Source: Trichobilharzia regenti | Taxonomy: Eukaryota > Platyhelminthes > Trematoda > Strigeidida > Schistosomatidae | DNA length: 64,000 nucleotides | NCBI GenBank assembly: GCA_944472135.2 | Contig: OX235268.1 | Span: 10,484,589 to 10,548,588, forward strand | Direction: 5' to 3' | In this document: positions 50,499-63,580 of the stretch, in pieces | Numbering within the stretch: the first letter of the stretch is position 1 | Layout of the letters: every line of letters begins with the position of its first letter | The notes under the pieces: generated by a model | Databases searched by the model: none | What the model was told of the DNA's origin: nothing | What the model saw: only the letters and a program-made list of their open reading frames with translations | Position numbers and translations under genes: made by a program

Positions 50499-52100
50499 TT
50501 ATGACCAGGGTAAAGAAAGGCGTATGGGAAAAGTTCTTTCTCCATGTATGGCTAGAGCTTCAGCTTTAAATAAATGGAGAAACTGTAAGCTTTTGGATTG
50601 ATTGAATTTGGTCTTGTAGATAGATTTGAAAGATAAATCACGTGGGACTGAATAACCTGACTCGAAAATATGTTCACTGATTGAAGACTTTCTCGTCCTT
50701 ATCTCACCTTTCATTAACTAAACCGAGTAGTGTTCTGCTACGCGTTTATGGAGATTACGCTTACAACATTCAATTTAATATGTTCCACACGGGCATCTGA
50801 ATAAGTGTATGCACAGAGAGATGGACATATGCGGTAATTTGTCCTTGACGCATTGTCAAATCATATTTTGTCTGCTAAATACTAAATGTGCTTCACAGAG
50901 ATAAAAACACCTGTCGCTGATTGTGAAAATTGAACGCTTGTACATTGGCCTCGGTTGACATTGACGGGGAACTCGAAGGCGCGAGTGATTTGATCGTCTA
51001 CTGGTTTGAAGAAACCAAAGGAATACGAATCAAATTACAGTACATTCCTTCTAAAACATTTGTTCATAGACTTTGTACAGAGTATTGATCTTAACTGGCA
51101 AAAAAAAAACCTTATTACAAACCCTTGTGTTTTGAAGTTAAGTTCAATATTGTGCCGAATAATTGTCAGTTCGAGCGTCTACGGAGATAATGGGAACTTA
51201 GGATTAAGTTGCTTGACAACACCGTTTAATACGTTTAGATAAACGTCTTTTTATTACTTCGGAAATACTGTCGCCCTTGAAAGCCAAAGTCATAAACAGT
51301 GTCTTCTTTGGCACTGTTAATCGGCTAAGGACCGTTTCTTTCTTGATATCACTGTCCATAAACAGCCTAGGATATCCACTATTTAACAGAGTTGTGAAAA
51401 AGCTTTCTAATTCCATGTCAATCGTATCTACGGAGCAAAGTTTCCGAATTCTGGAGCATGGAGAACGGATAAGATTTCGCTTCCTGCTTAGAAGTACCCA
51501 ATTACTGAATTTGGTGTATTGACCTGTAAGTGTTGACTTTTCGTAGATCTACCTTTTTTAACATGTCGTCCTCTCTTCTATCGAGCCTCACATCTAAGAA
51601 GTGAAATTCAGAGTTCGACTCTTCTTCCGTAGTGAAAAGCATAGTTGAGTGAGAAGCATTGGATTTTCTAAGAAAATCGGCAATTGAACAATTTTCATCA
51701 CAAATAATGAGTGTTTCATCAGGATATCGCTTGTAGATATGCAGACTTGAGACCGTTTCTTTCAATGGTCACCTCTCGCCCTCTAAGAGAAGTCCGAATA
51801 AAGACCATATGGCAACCACATGCCTTTGGTTGTAGCTGAAATCACTAAATCGAAACTGTACATTAAGCGTACATCTCAATAAACGCTGCTTCAGATAGTT
51901 AGTCGGCACTTCAATTTACCAGAAGCTTCAGGAGAATGCATAATGTACAAAAATTGTAGGATCTTGTTTCGTAAACTTAGTCACCAAGGTCAAGAAACTG
52001 TCATCAAAGTATTTCTCGGCTGACAAAGATTTGGTTTTTATGTAGACAGCCGCAGCAAAACGCAGCAGTCAAGGTCTCACTTTCCCATTAACTATTTTAA
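50499..52100 (-). pseudogene. Penelope-like element, RT-linker-GIY-YIG
   Basis: The most complete PLE in the window, read on the minus strand across several frames. RT: L-R-C-T-L-N-V-Q-F-R-F, then a degraded motif B (V-V-A-I-W-S-L, where active copies have a GSPL-like block), then Y-K-R-Y-P-D-E-T in place of the catalytic Y-x-D-D, then F-H-F-L-D-V-R-L. Linker: T-G-Q-Y-T-K-F, R-K-R-N-L-I-R, N-S-G-Y-P-R-L-F, L-A-F-K-G-D-S-I-S-E. GIY-YIG region: L-C-I-H-L-F-R-C-P-C-G, K-R-V-A-E-H, S-S-I-S-E-H, K-A-E-A-L-A-I-H-G and the final L-S-L-P-W. At least three frameshifts or stops and the lost catalytic Asp make it inactive. Its RT N-terminus is not visible beyond about 52,100. Confidence 0.85.
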
Positions 52101-55100
52101 CCACCTTCTACGACATGATACATAATGCAGTGCGCCTATCTAATTCTTTCAAACAAACAATCAAAACATAATTTCATTACACAGAACATTTTTCAGAAAA
52201 CTTTCGGCTACTTGGACCCGATTGAGTGACCAACTATTTCTAACATCTACTGGTTCGTGATTTTAACGCACCAAGGAGGTGCATCTAGTCGGGACATGAA
52301 GATGAACTTCCAGCCGATGACATTGCAATGCTCTGATCTAATTCTTTCAGGGTTTTGCTACATCCATGTGGCAGAGTAGTCAGATTAGTGAAAATTGAAG
52401 GGAAGGTCAGTAGTGTTGAAATGTTCTGCCAATTTGCAGGCGGAGGGAAGAAGGCTGTTGATTATCGGATGGATTGTCAGGTTTGTCGAGGATGTAGATC
52501 AAATGGAAGTGTGCTACCAAGCAAGTTACACTGATTCGGGTTATTATTAAAGGCTGCAACTTTTATGTGAGCTGTTTTCAAGCCTCATTCTTTTCTTTTT
52601 TGAGTGTCGAACAGCCTAATTTTCCACAGGCGATTATTTGACTTTGATTCACCGACATTTTCACCTCTCACCTTTGGGAATAGTTATACCAAGGTGTTAC
52701 CTGGCCTAGAAGGCCTCACTGTTCCCACATTCTTCAAGCTCACAAAGCAAGGACTACTTGATATTATGGGAGCAGACAGTTATCTCCTGTTACTGGTTTA
52801 TGTGTGGACTATTTTCAGAAGAGCCTGCAATAATAGTCAATTTTCTATCTGCAATAAGACAGTTAATTGAAATACTGGAAGATGATTATTTCAGTAAGGC
52901 AGTAAAATATTTTACGCTTACTGATTTATTCACAATAATACAGGCCGTTACTCTGTATTGACTCGCTGTATGAATCACACGTTAACATTTCCCTCTTTAG
53001 TAGTACATAATTAGTATATAAAATGCCGAAGAAACATTGTGTATGTGCAAGAATCTAAAAGAGAATAAATGCTTCTATCCAGCGAACTTACCCAGCTGTC
53101 AGATAAGTCACAGTTTCCCCATAAAACCGCTCAACGAAATTAACTGAGATTAACAAATCCCCCTTTTATGTTACATCCAAATGCATAGAGTGATTTACGT
53201 AGACGCGCCAAAGAACGGACAGAATGAGGGATTCGTGGTCGCACATCTGAGAACATTCCATCTGAAAAGTGCAAAAGTGATTAATGGTGTGGCTTACAGC
53301 CGCCTATTTGACAGCAGTCATGAAATTACTGCATTGAAATCCCTTAAGATAATTTAGATTCAAGACATCTCTAGGCTGACACAAATCACTGCGTTGGTTA
53401 CAATTAGAGGAATACAACATATTTAACTTTAGTGAAGTGCCCCTCGTCCAGAATAATACAGAAGAAAACTGGTCAACTTTTCATTATTGAAAAAGTGCAC
53501 AATGAAATATCAAAATCTTTGTTGCCTAAATAAAACAGTAACTGTAATTCGTCATCATTTACGCTTTCTTCTCGAAACTAATACTATGATGGACTGCCTA
53601 GCGTCTGAAGGATACCAAGGTGTTGTAACTACAAAAAATTCTTACAAAAATTCAACCAAAACACAGAGAGGAATGAATTAAGGAATTTATATTTGTCGGA
53701 ATTATTATTCAATTCATATGAGAAAAATATTAACAAGCAACTGTAAGTATTTAAACAATACAGAGACAGAAATTTTCAATCACCACACAGGACATAGCAC
53801 ATAAAAAGTGAATCTTCAATGATGAAGCTAACCTTATTCTTCTGAAGTGACGTGCCTGGTGTAAGCAAAACCTCAAAGCGTGCAGAGATATCATGTACTG
53901 CAGTCTTAAATGGCCTGTCACTCGGTCGTTAAGATTCGTATGAAACAATGGAATGGGAAGATTGGATTAGTTTCCTTTACGATAAAATATTCAACTATTG
54001 TGTGAAAAACAAATTTTAGATTGCCTCCACAGTGTGCGTGTTTCGAACTCTTTAATGATGTATGTATACATTAAAGAGCTTCTGCGTACAAATATAGAGT
54101 GACCAATTAAAGAAATACTAGACATATATTGTAATCAGTAATCTGCTTACAAATAAAACACAGAAAGATAATCACAGACTACAAAAGATCATCTGAACCA
54201 TAAAAATTATATCATAGAAAAAAGTGAAAGAGAGTACTCAGAATGATAAACAATAAACCAACATGATTAGCAGATGAATATGGATTCAAATAAAGCATAA
54301 GCAAATTCATAGAGAGGTGAAAGCAAGGAAATTAGAAAATATGAATGAAATATTACGACAGAATGATCTCATTGCCAAAATTACAGAAAGCGATAGGTCA
54401 TTCTGAATATCGCCTGGTCAAACACACGATGCAAGATAGATGAGAAGGAATACGAACATCCATACTTCAACCTGCCAACAAAAGCCATCAAACGAAATGC
54501 ATGGAATAAATCATGATATTAGTAGAAAGCGGTATGTGAAGTAAATGGGAATACCAATCAGTTTAACAGAGATGGAACGATAATCGCGAAAGCAAAATCA
54601 TGGGACTGGAGCAACACACAGCATTTCGGAAGAACCAGGTGTGCATATTGGTGAATCTTGCTTGTACAGTTCTGTTCCATTATATGTCATATTTTTTAGA
54701 TGTATTCAGGAAAAAGCAGTGAACAACAGTGCTCATGGTTACCAAATTCTGAGGAACATTTACTACGGAACTCATACGTATATGAATGGGCAGTGGAAAT
54801 TTCGAAACATTCAACAAATAATTATTCACTCAAGAGACAAAAGCACCTGTCCATGCATTTACAATCTTTCACCTTGTTTCATTTAACTACTGATAAAAGA
54901 ATGAAGAACTATGAAATGTTTCTGAAAATGAGAATTGCAAACCTAGCGAACAATACTATTTTCACTGAAATTATTCTCAAAATTCATTTCAGTAATCTTC
55001 GGCCTGAATATTAACGGAAATTAATTGTAGAGTAGTAATAGCCAGCATAGTAAATTGTGTACGTCGTATTAGAATCATTGCAGTATTGGTTGTTAAAAGC

Positions 55101-57300
55101 TTCTTCTACTTCTACAATTACTAGTACTTTTGCTGAAATTGCCAGCTTTTCTCCGACAACCACTTCCACTCAAATAATACTACCACTAGGCACATCAATA
55201 ATGACCTTGTTGTGACGAAACTGAAGGCAGATTCTGACAGACAAAATAACGATGACGCAGTCAATACTAGTATGATGAATGTCACACGACGCGCCAAAAT
55301 TCACCATATTCCATTGAGTAGGTAGAAGAGTAATCAATCACTAAATAAAATTGTCAGAAACAGAGAAGGAATGGACAGAACTGAACAGCCGAAATAGTAC
55401 GCTAAGTAGGTTTAAGTTCTATCAAAAATGTAAAGTGGCTGAACATGCCTGAGTACATTTTGCATGTTCTAACACAACTAACACAACAAAATGTAAGGAC
55501 GCATTATTAAATAATGAACATCGTAAAGTCATGAACAGAGAAGAGTGACAAAAACAATTAATAAATCATGTATAATATATACAAACAAGCTGTACATTTT
55601 AGAAATAATAATGTAGACATAATAAGCCTCAAAATTCACATAAATCAGTGATGTCATAGTATTTTGAAAACAGTCCTGAAGACATATATCGTAGAATATT
55701 GTGGTTTCGGTTAAACCGAATGAGAAAAAATTTGTTTCATTACCAATGTCAATAATATTTCTATGAATTACTTCTCCGTATGGATTTGAGGCGAATCCTG
55801 TACAGTGTGGAATCGTTATTCTGTGCAAGGTGGCCACATTCGCCATTTCAAGAAAAGTATATCAGCTGTATTATACAGTTTCATCGTAATCATTCAGACC
55901 ACGCTGATATCTATGAAAGAGAATTCTGTGCATCCATTGCATACATTACTTCAACTCATTCTAATCATTTCATTTGTATTAATTTCTTGAAATAATTTTC
56001 CTACTGCACAAAGTTTGTAATTTGAAATCAGAGTTGATGCGAAATCCAGTGTGACATCGTCATCATCAAATTCATCCGGAAATAAAATGTCCTCTGCTTG
56101 TACATTTCTAGTTGTTTAGACGTGAAGTATCATGGATACCGCCAGGTATTCAACTGTGAATTCATATCATGCTGTGTGTGGCAACCGAATTCTCTAGGAA
56201 TTGATAAGACCTGAAATAATATTTATCAGGTAATATTAGTATGCTTTAGATATTTCTTTACTGTGAACAGTTACTGATTCATTAAACAGATTGAAGCCCT
56301 TGTTGAAGCATACCCACAATCTTTCACGTTTTGTGAATTAGCTACTTATGAAGGTCGAAAATACTGTGAGTTTTTAATGTCAGTATACTATGAGATGCTT
56401 TTGAAAATGGGGCACAATATTTTTCACACTGAATTCTTTCTCACAATTTAATCCAATCTCCTCGAAGCTGCATATACATGGAATTTCAATTAACAATAAT
56501 GCAAACATGTGAAGTAATCATGAGCATAGCAGTACTATTCAAACGGTTAGCGATTTGACCGATGAAATTATCTCTTCTCCTCTGAAGACCAATTCAACTC
56601 TCTTTTAATTCAATCACCAATAAAATGCATAACAACCATAATGTCACAAAATGATAAGCATTTTCTTCCAGTCAAAATGTCAGTCTGCGTTTTCATTCGG
56701 CATAATGTAATTCGTCATATTTCATGTTTTATTCTGCAGGTCCTTTGAAGAATCATGCCTAATTCAATCCATGTTATTTGTTCAATAGTTGTGTTTGTTG
56801 ATACTGGAAAGAATTATTGGACACTTATCAGCTGTTACTATGAATTATTACTGGAGTGTAATTATTAATAGAAATTAAAGCGGAAATGGAGATGGCCACA
56901 TTCGCATTCGTAGTTGATAAATGCAATGAGGATGATTTTCAAAATTACTTTCGTTATACTGATTCTGTTAGTATTTTAGAAACCACTGTATTCAGTATAA
57001 AAATTCGAGAACATTTATCCATTGGGGTTGTGATCAGGTTTCCAGTCCTCTTCATTTCTCTTAACTAATTTCAATGTTCATTGGAAGGCATATTACGAAA
57101 GCTAGGCTGAATACTGATAAACTCGAGGCAGAAATGTACAATATCTGAGTTGGTTCCCACCGTCATATGAGATTGGAACTAGAGCGATTGGATTTGTTTG
57201 AATAAAGACATATTCATATACATTTGCTCTTTTTATGAATAACATGGTAATGGAGCAACACTTCTGTAAGAGTTGGCTGTTGGTAAAAATTAAAATAACG
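52101..57300. other. No recognisable gene
   Basis: AT-rich sequence with short frames on both strands (longest 105 codons at 55,529-55,846, minus; 104 codons at 54,700-55,014, plus). None shows a domain motif, a repeated structure or paired splice sites that I can defend. No copy of the tandem unit was noticed here. Introns or intergenic DNA of a larger gene cannot be excluded. Confidence 0.45.
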
Positions 57301-57305
57301 CTTAT

Positions 57306-57734
57306 TGGTGCAAGGAAAATTGGCATTCCTACCGGATTCTCTCTGGAACATTTTCACTTCAATTAAGTGTCTCAAACACCCCACCAACTCCTCCATACCA
57401 ACGTTTAATTACTTCTTCATTAACAGAAATATCATTCGGGCGATTGTAAAGTTCACATACTGCGTGCAATATATATATATATATATATATATATGTCTGT
57501 TAGCCTTGTTTTCGATGAAATTGAAGCTACACATTCACATAACGTGTATCGGTGCAAGGCAAATAAGCATTCTCTCTTGATCCTTTCTGCAACTTTTTCA
57601 CGTCAATTCAGTATCTCAAACACCCGCTAACTCCCCTTTACCAATAATTAATTTCTACTTCATTAACAGAAATATCATTTAGGCGATTGTAAAGTCTGCA
57701 GACTGAGGGCAGTATACATATATATATATATATC
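57306..57734 (+). repeat. Diverged tandem duplication ending in TA runs
   Basis: 'ggtgcaagg.aa.t..gcattc' through 'cattaacagaaatatcatt..ggcgattgtaaagt' occurs at 57,306-57,490 and again at 57,552-57,734. Each copy ends in a (TA)n microsatellite. The origin is unknown; the second copy directly abuts the Gag remnant. Confidence 0.65.
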
Positions 57735-57756
57735 AGTTGGCCTCATTTTCGACTGA

Positions 57757-58790
57757 GGTCCTTAACAGATGATCAATTCAAAGCCTTGATTCTCATATGC
57801 AGTCTTCAATCTCCTCGTTTCACAGATATCCGAACTCGACTGCTCAACCAGCTAGAACAAAATCCTAAGTTAACATTACATGACATAGCTGATGAATATC
57901 AACGGCTGATTAATTTGCAGAAAGACACACACCTGGTCGAATCAACAACTTCGAGAAGCTCTGATATTCGTGCATTACGAAAGAGCAAAAATCTCTCATC
58001 ATCCACTCCTGACCCACCTACTTCTTCTAATGTTCCGCTGAAACCTAGACATACTCGTCCAACTTCACAAAATACTGCAAAGAAGACCCCACCATCACCA
58101 TGCTGGCATTGTGGCGCGTGGCACTTTGTAAAGTCTTGTTCGTACAAAAATCATCGTTGCAGCAAGTGCAAAATCATCGGTCATAAAAATGGTTTTTGTC
58201 AGCCACGCAAACCCAGATGTCAAAATCCAGCGAAAGCTCAACAAACTGCTGGTCCTAAATCCCCCAAAAAGTCAATGAGTCTAGTCGCAACCTGTCAAGT
58301 CACAACACCAGGTATGTGGAAATATCTTGATCTTCAGATGAATGGTCATGATGCACGTCTGCAGCTAGATACCGCCTCTGATATTACTGTTATATCAGAG
58401 AAACTTTGGAATAATATTGGCAGATCACCTATCACCAATACTTCCTAGACTCTTCTCAGCGCCTGTGGCGGGCGGCTCAAACTTATTGGTGAACTCAAAT
58501 GTTCCGTTTCCCTCCGGAATACCAAATTCACAGGAATTTGCTACGTCACCAAGAGTGATTTAAATGTTTTGGGACTTGATTGGTTCGATCGTTTGAATCT
58601 GGCTGATGTCCCACTAAATTCGCAATGCAGTGCAGTCAAGAAGCATAAAATGCCAGACAATTCCGGACGAAGCCGAAGCCGCAAACCCAACAGGCAGACG
58701 AAACGACAGACGTCAACAACAAGCTCAAAGGTTCCAGATAAACCCCCAGGTAAACATCCTACTAATCATCCATCTTCTCAAAAGGGGAGG
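57757..58790 (+). pseudogene. Gypsy-type Gag-protease remnant fused to Pol tail
   Basis: The frame begins without its own start (L-T-D-D-Q-F-K-A-L-I-L), typical of a Gag C-terminal half. Two zinc knuckles follow at about 58,100-58,200: CX2CX3HX4C and CX2CX4HX4C. An aspartic protease follows with L-D-T-A-S-D-I-T-V-I-S (about 58,365) and N-V-L-G-L-D-W-F (about 58,565). A TAG at 58,446 interrupts the frame inside the protease. Right after the protease the frame passes into a basic, Pro/Ser-rich tail ending K-G-R, like the end of Pol; RT, RNase H and integrase are missing. So this is an internally deleted, probably non-autonomous LTR retrotransposon. The knuckle-protease style is Gypsy/Ty3-like (schistosome Saci/K02A2.6-like). 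Confidence 0.78.
58779..58790 (+). promoter_or_regulatory. Polypurine tract of the LTR element
   Basis: 'aaaaggggagg' sits directly before a TG that opens the LTR, which is the expected place for plus-strand primer formation in reverse transcription. Confidence 0.6.
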
Positions 58791-59170
58791 TGATATGTAT
58801 CCACATATATATATATATATTTATGTGTGTATGTGTATGTTGGTCTCTCTTTCTGTTTGCTCTCTTAGTCTGTGACCATTTCACTTGTATGAACTTGTCT
58901 CCTTTAACAATGTATATTCCCCTTATATTATATATAATATAATATGAGTGTTTGTTGACAGTCCGTTGCTTGGTGACATGTATCCATATATGGTGGTTGT
59001 TGGCATGTCTGCTATATTTCGCTATGTATATATGAATCGATACTTCATTATAATTAGCCATTCATGTTAAGACTGTCTAATGATTTGTTCACACACCTTG
59101 TCTGGAACGTTTCATATATATTTTGCATTCACAATTTGTGTGACTTACACTTACACTTACTCTACTTACT
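58791..59170 (+). mobile_element. 3' LTR of the Gypsy-like element
   Basis: It starts TGATATGTATCC after the polypurine tract and contains (TA)n, pyrimidine-rich and palindromic AT stretches. The right end is uncertain, since no matching 5' LTR is in the window to define it. Confidence 0.5.
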
Positions 59171-59214
59171 TTGGTGTGATATCACTTATTGCTTCTCCTT
59201 GTGTTTGGAAAATA

Positions 59215-59570
59215 GTAGTATCATCGCAAACCTTTCAGCCTTTAGCATCTTGATTGCATTCAAGACTTCTGATTTCGTCGGGGGGTCGATGTTCATTGGT
59301 AGTTCTGCTTCCGTTGTTGGTATTGTTGGGAGCGTTGTAGATGGCGATGGATTTAGAAGTCTCTTGAAGTGTTCAGCCCAATCTTTCATTTGCTCCACTT
59401 CTTTGGTGATTGACTTTCCATTATAATCCTTTACTGGCTTAATCTGTGTCGAACTTTTGCCCGATAGGTGCCTAGTTGTTTGGTAGAGTGTGGCGAGGTC
59501 TCCTTTGCCTGCAGCTTGTTCTACTTCACTTCCAATGGCTTCATAGTATTTGAAAATTGAGCGAAATCCA
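59215..59570 (-). pseudogene. LINE RT N-terminal fragment
   Basis: The minus strand reads Y-Y-E-A-I-G-S-E-V-E-Q-A, L-Y-Q-T-T-R-H-L-S-G-K, P-V-K-D-Y-N-G, W-A-E-H-F-K-R-L-L-N and P-P-T-K-S-E-V-L-N-A-I. This is the segment just before RT motif 1 in schistosome-type LINEs, between the endonuclease and RT. It is cut off after L-K-A. It may belong to the same LINE family as the array fragments but covers a different part of the protein. Confidence 0.72.
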
Positions 59571-59599
59571 TCTTATCTAACTCACAACACTCTCTTCAT

Positions 59600-60170
59600 T
59601 CACAACTCTCCCCTTGTTTCTCATCAGGCAGGAGCAGAAGACTATATAGAACAATTTATGGTCGCACTAGTAAGTGCAAAAACTCAACCATACCCCACTT
59701 AGCTCGTGTTCTTTGCGATAAAGAAAGCATTAGGCGTAAAACCTTCAACGTATTAAATAGTCAGAAGAACAACTGGATCTCGTCTTTCCAACTCGTATTA
59801 TTTATAGGTACAACGTTTTCTTTCTTTCTTTTCCTTTTATCTGTCTCTCTCATTTTTTCTTGTTATGTGCAGCTTTGTTTCTTTCTTCTGCTTACGCCAG
59901 TAAATATGCTAAAACCTACTTTTCTAGCACCTTCAAACACTCTATTTAATTTTGGCTTTGCTACCGACATGCTAATATGTTGTGAAAACTAAGTTAGGTT
60001 ACCCTTAATCTATGTAAAATTTTATTTTATTGTTAATTTACTAACTGGATGCAATATTGTAGTAAAATGCTGAGAATTCCATTCTTTATCGCAAGTACCG
60101 TTTTGGAATAAAGCAAATTATCATTATCATTATTATTATTAATTGATATCGATCCGTGATCAACTTGTAA
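59600..60170 (+). mobile_element. Retroelement 3' tail with (ATT)n end
   Basis: A T/C-rich non-coding stretch ends in 'ggaataaagcaaattatcattatcattattatta', an AATAAA signal followed by a short trinucleotide tail, as at LINE 3' ends. Next to it 'attgatatcgatccgtgatcaacttgtaaaaa' (60,140-60,171) matches the 3' end of the SINEs at 63,275 and 63,849, so a SINE fragment may abut the tail. Confidence 0.45.
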
Positions 60171-60171
60171 A

Positions 60172-61944
60172 AACGATTTCATTGTCATAGCTTTACAATC
60201 GTTCAAATATACAATATACAATTGACAATAACAACCAGTTTTTTGCGTGTGTGTTAAAGTTTGACAGTGAGTGGAAATACTATAGTGTGGCAATACTGGT
60301 GTATGGGAATGTGAGTCACACTTGATGAAATATAAGAATGAATAACTAAATAATGCGGTCATTTAAAAGAAAATTATATGTGTATATGCACTTTTTATAG
60401 TGATGTGTGCTGTGTGTATGGCGAAATAATTGTAAATCATTTGTTAAGCTCTCCATTCACTGATCAGGAGTTGCCATGCATCAGCTGACATCATACGTTC
60501 ATGTCTGTTCCTACTTTCAAGATTCACCTATAAATATAAGGCTTCTGCAGTCAGTCTGTCTTTATACGAAACAAAATCTTTCTGTAGAACCTTGATCTTA
60601 CCAAAGTCGATCTTGACTCCCGTTTCTTTCTAGTGTAATGCAATCACTGACCTGTTTCCTAGATTCTTCAAATCTTCAGAGGTCTTCGGAACCACCTTAA
60701 GTCATTATTCATGCTCCTTCACTCTCACTGTAAAGAAAAATTGGATGACATAAAGGATACCCTTAACAATCACGACGTAGGAATGAATTTTGCGAAACTG
60801 GCACATTACGCTCATCACTAATGAAGGTTAAAGATAAAATCGAGGAGTTTCCAAAAACTGTGGGAAATAAATAAAACAGTGTTATATCCTGGCTCACTCT
60901 TGATCGGACTGGTCACATCTGTAATAACTTGCATTATATATTTTGGTTACTTTTTCTAAATAAAATGAAAAACATCAACTTGGTTGTGTTTATTATTTTT
61001 TTCACAAGGGTATAAAATGATTAGCAAAATTACCTTGAAGAAGTGCAAATTTCCAATCACCAAAATTTCATTTCATACTGTAATCAACTTAATCACAGTG
61101 AGATCTCAACCTCTAGCGCATAAAGAAAAGAATTAAATGCATTCAGTCGATAGAACTGCTAACATGCAAAGACATAAGAAGTCGTAACCATCTGATTCCC
61201 ATTAAACATTCACTCACACCGATGCACTCGTATTCATTCAACCAAGATAACAGTATCAGCGTGGGGCACTGAGGAACACGTTTTGGATTTGCTACTACTA
61301 CGGAGGTATGAAATGGGCAATGAAGTTTTAGCTTGGTTGAAGTATGTAAATGAATTGAGGAGTAAATGTTTACTGCAATTTCCAGATTACACACTACTGG
61401 AAATCACTAACAGAAACAGCTACTGAAGTGACAAATGCAACTAACTGGAACGTCTCTTGTGTGGGTTAACTTCATCACAACTTAATGAATAGTGTATTTG
61501 CACGCTTTTCGCCTCTCAAAAGGTATCTATCATGAATTTTATAATTATTAGCATAGCTTATCATGCTCTATCTATTGATATATTCATTGATATAAACTGG
61601 AATAGATTGAACAAGTGACTTTAAGGATACCACTAACAAGTGGCAGGAATTAACTTGGAGCTACTGCTTTAAACGCGCTTGAGAAATGCGTATAATGTTC
61701 GCCAAATGACTGAGTGTAATGGCGTTTTCATTGTCAGCAAGGATAAACTCTCACGAAATTTCATTAAATATTCATTTGGGTGGCGTTTTCAATTAACATC
61801 AGTGAGTGGTTGATGTGATTTTAGACTAAAACTACATAATGCTATGGAGCTGTTGATGAAGAACTAATTGAAAGGAGTATAGCACTTTTCCCAATTCAGT
61901 GCTTTTCTAGATGCGTATATGGGGTTTTCTGAGCTACTATTATT
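60172..61944. other. No recognisable gene
   Basis: About 60,463-60,512 ('atcaggagttgccatgcatcagctgacatcat') is a diverged copy of a piece present in every complete tandem unit (for example 17,104-17,155). Otherwise I see only short frames without motifs. Confidence 0.45.
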
Positions 61945-62300
61945 CATAAGTTTTACAGGATTTCATCATCAGCTGAGAACCTGGAAGTGCTGGACAACTG
62001 TTTCTTCCTAATTTAGGACTCTTTCCATTACGCGCCCACCGAGGTTTGAACCCAGGACTTTGTGGTTACAAGGTGAGCTCGTAGACCATTGAGCCGCTTA
62101 CTGGGACCCGATCCAATTGCCTATGAATTCTGACTTCTGCCGATTCACGACACAGCACCACCACTATCCAAATCTGTGGTGACGAGTATCTGTTCTCAAA
62201 CCCAACCTTCTTTGCCTTGCTGGTCACGACTTCCCACTGGAACTCCAGGTAACTAACTACCTAGGGCCAGTCGCTAGTGAGAATCTCATTGATATTCAAG
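61945..62300 (-). mobile_element. SM-alpha-like hammerhead SINE, minus strand
   Basis: On the minus strand: a 5' block (CTCACTAGCGACTGGCCCTAG), the tRNA-Thr-like part (GGGTCCCAGTAAGCGGCTC..., B box GGTTCAAACC), then a hammerhead relic (GTCCTAAATTAGGAAGAAAC...TTGTCCAGCAC). The CUGAUGA box is replaced by an unrelated sequence, so this copy is catalytically dead. Confidence 0.7.
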
Positions 62301-63274
62301 TATTGGTTTTTAGGTATTTGATTGATTGGTATCACAGGTGTGTTGATGAATGTCACACTGCACTTCCAAAATACGTTCGATAATATACCGAACAAGTCTT
62401 ATGACTGTTCAACCGCGCACTAGTGATTTTACGGCTTCCCAGTTTGCATTTCCCACTCAAAGATAATGGAAACAACTACTCATAATGTGTGTTCTATTGT
62501 TCAGCTTATCGTTGATCAAGTAATTAGTGAAACTTTAATAAGTTTGCATTGTTGAAGAGTCATGTAAATCAGTAGTCTGATACACTTAATGGCAAGGATG
62601 AAAACTATTCGCAGTGGATCACACTCATTCAAATATTTCCATCCAGTAGTAATCTCCTCTGAACTCGCTTATACACTTCCATTTAAATCCCCGTATGACT
62701 GTTGTGAAAGAGGTGAATAAGTGATTGATGCACTTCAGTCGAAAATAAAACGATGAGAGCTCTCACTCTTTTGGTATAATAATCAATACCTTTGTGCAGC
62801 AAAACAAATGAAGTTATTTTAGAAATCAGTTTGAAAATGGTGCCATAACTGGAGATGTCGTACAGAGAACTGATTTTTGGAGAAATATATAAACATGGAA
62901 AGACGGAGTATGTAACATTCTCTTGTACGCAATAACAACTTTGCTTCATTTTTCGCTTCATACTATTACTTTCGAAATAATAATTGTCAAAATGCTAGCA
63001 AACCGATTGAATTTACATGAGGAAATGTAAAATGCGACACAGTTTTCACGTCCAGAGCCCATCTAAACTATATTTCTGGTTTATTTGCTTTAAGTAAACT
63101 ATGTAATCTGTATTTTTAACTTCTATTTGTCTAAGAACAAGACGTATAAGCTAACATTACTGTTGTTTTCAACCAAGTCTTCTTCAGGCACCACTCTTAT
63201 TAACGGTGAGTTTGTGGGTCACATAACAAAAATATTAATTTTCTATAGTTTGGTTTTCGTAAGGATTAGTTATG
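62301..63274. other. No recognisable gene
   Basis: AT-rich sequence. The 92-codon minus-strand frame at 62,683-62,961 has no motif that I can name. Confidence 0.45.
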
Positions 63275-63543
63275 TTTTACGGGTTGATCAGGGATTGATA
63301 TCAGTTAGAGAACCATTGAAAACCAGGGAGTACTGGACAGCTGCTGTTTCATCCTAGTTTGGGAATCATCGGCAGTACGCACCCACTGGGATTCAAACCC
63401 GGGACCTTCCGGTTACAAGGCAAGCTCGTATACCATTCAGTCACTGGGACCCAATTCAATGGCTCGTGAACTCTAACTTCTACTAATTCGTGATTTAGCG
63501 CGACCCCAACCATTGTCGTTGGTGGGACATCCATCCACACACG
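63275..63543 (-). mobile_element. Hammerhead SINE, left inverted arm
   Basis: Exact reverse complement of 63,581-63,849, by reading. It carries the same tRNA-Thr-like part and hammerhead on the minus strand. With the right arm and a 37-bp spacer it forms a 575-bp palindrome. Confidence 0.8.
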
Positions 63544-63580
63544 TGAGAAGTCGTGACCAGTGAGGTCCAATTAGATGTCT

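Noticed and set aside
52604..55846. Frames of 60-105 codons on both strands as hypothetical genes
   Set aside because: Composition and length are as expected by chance in AT-rich DNA. No motifs, no paired strong splice sites, no repetition.
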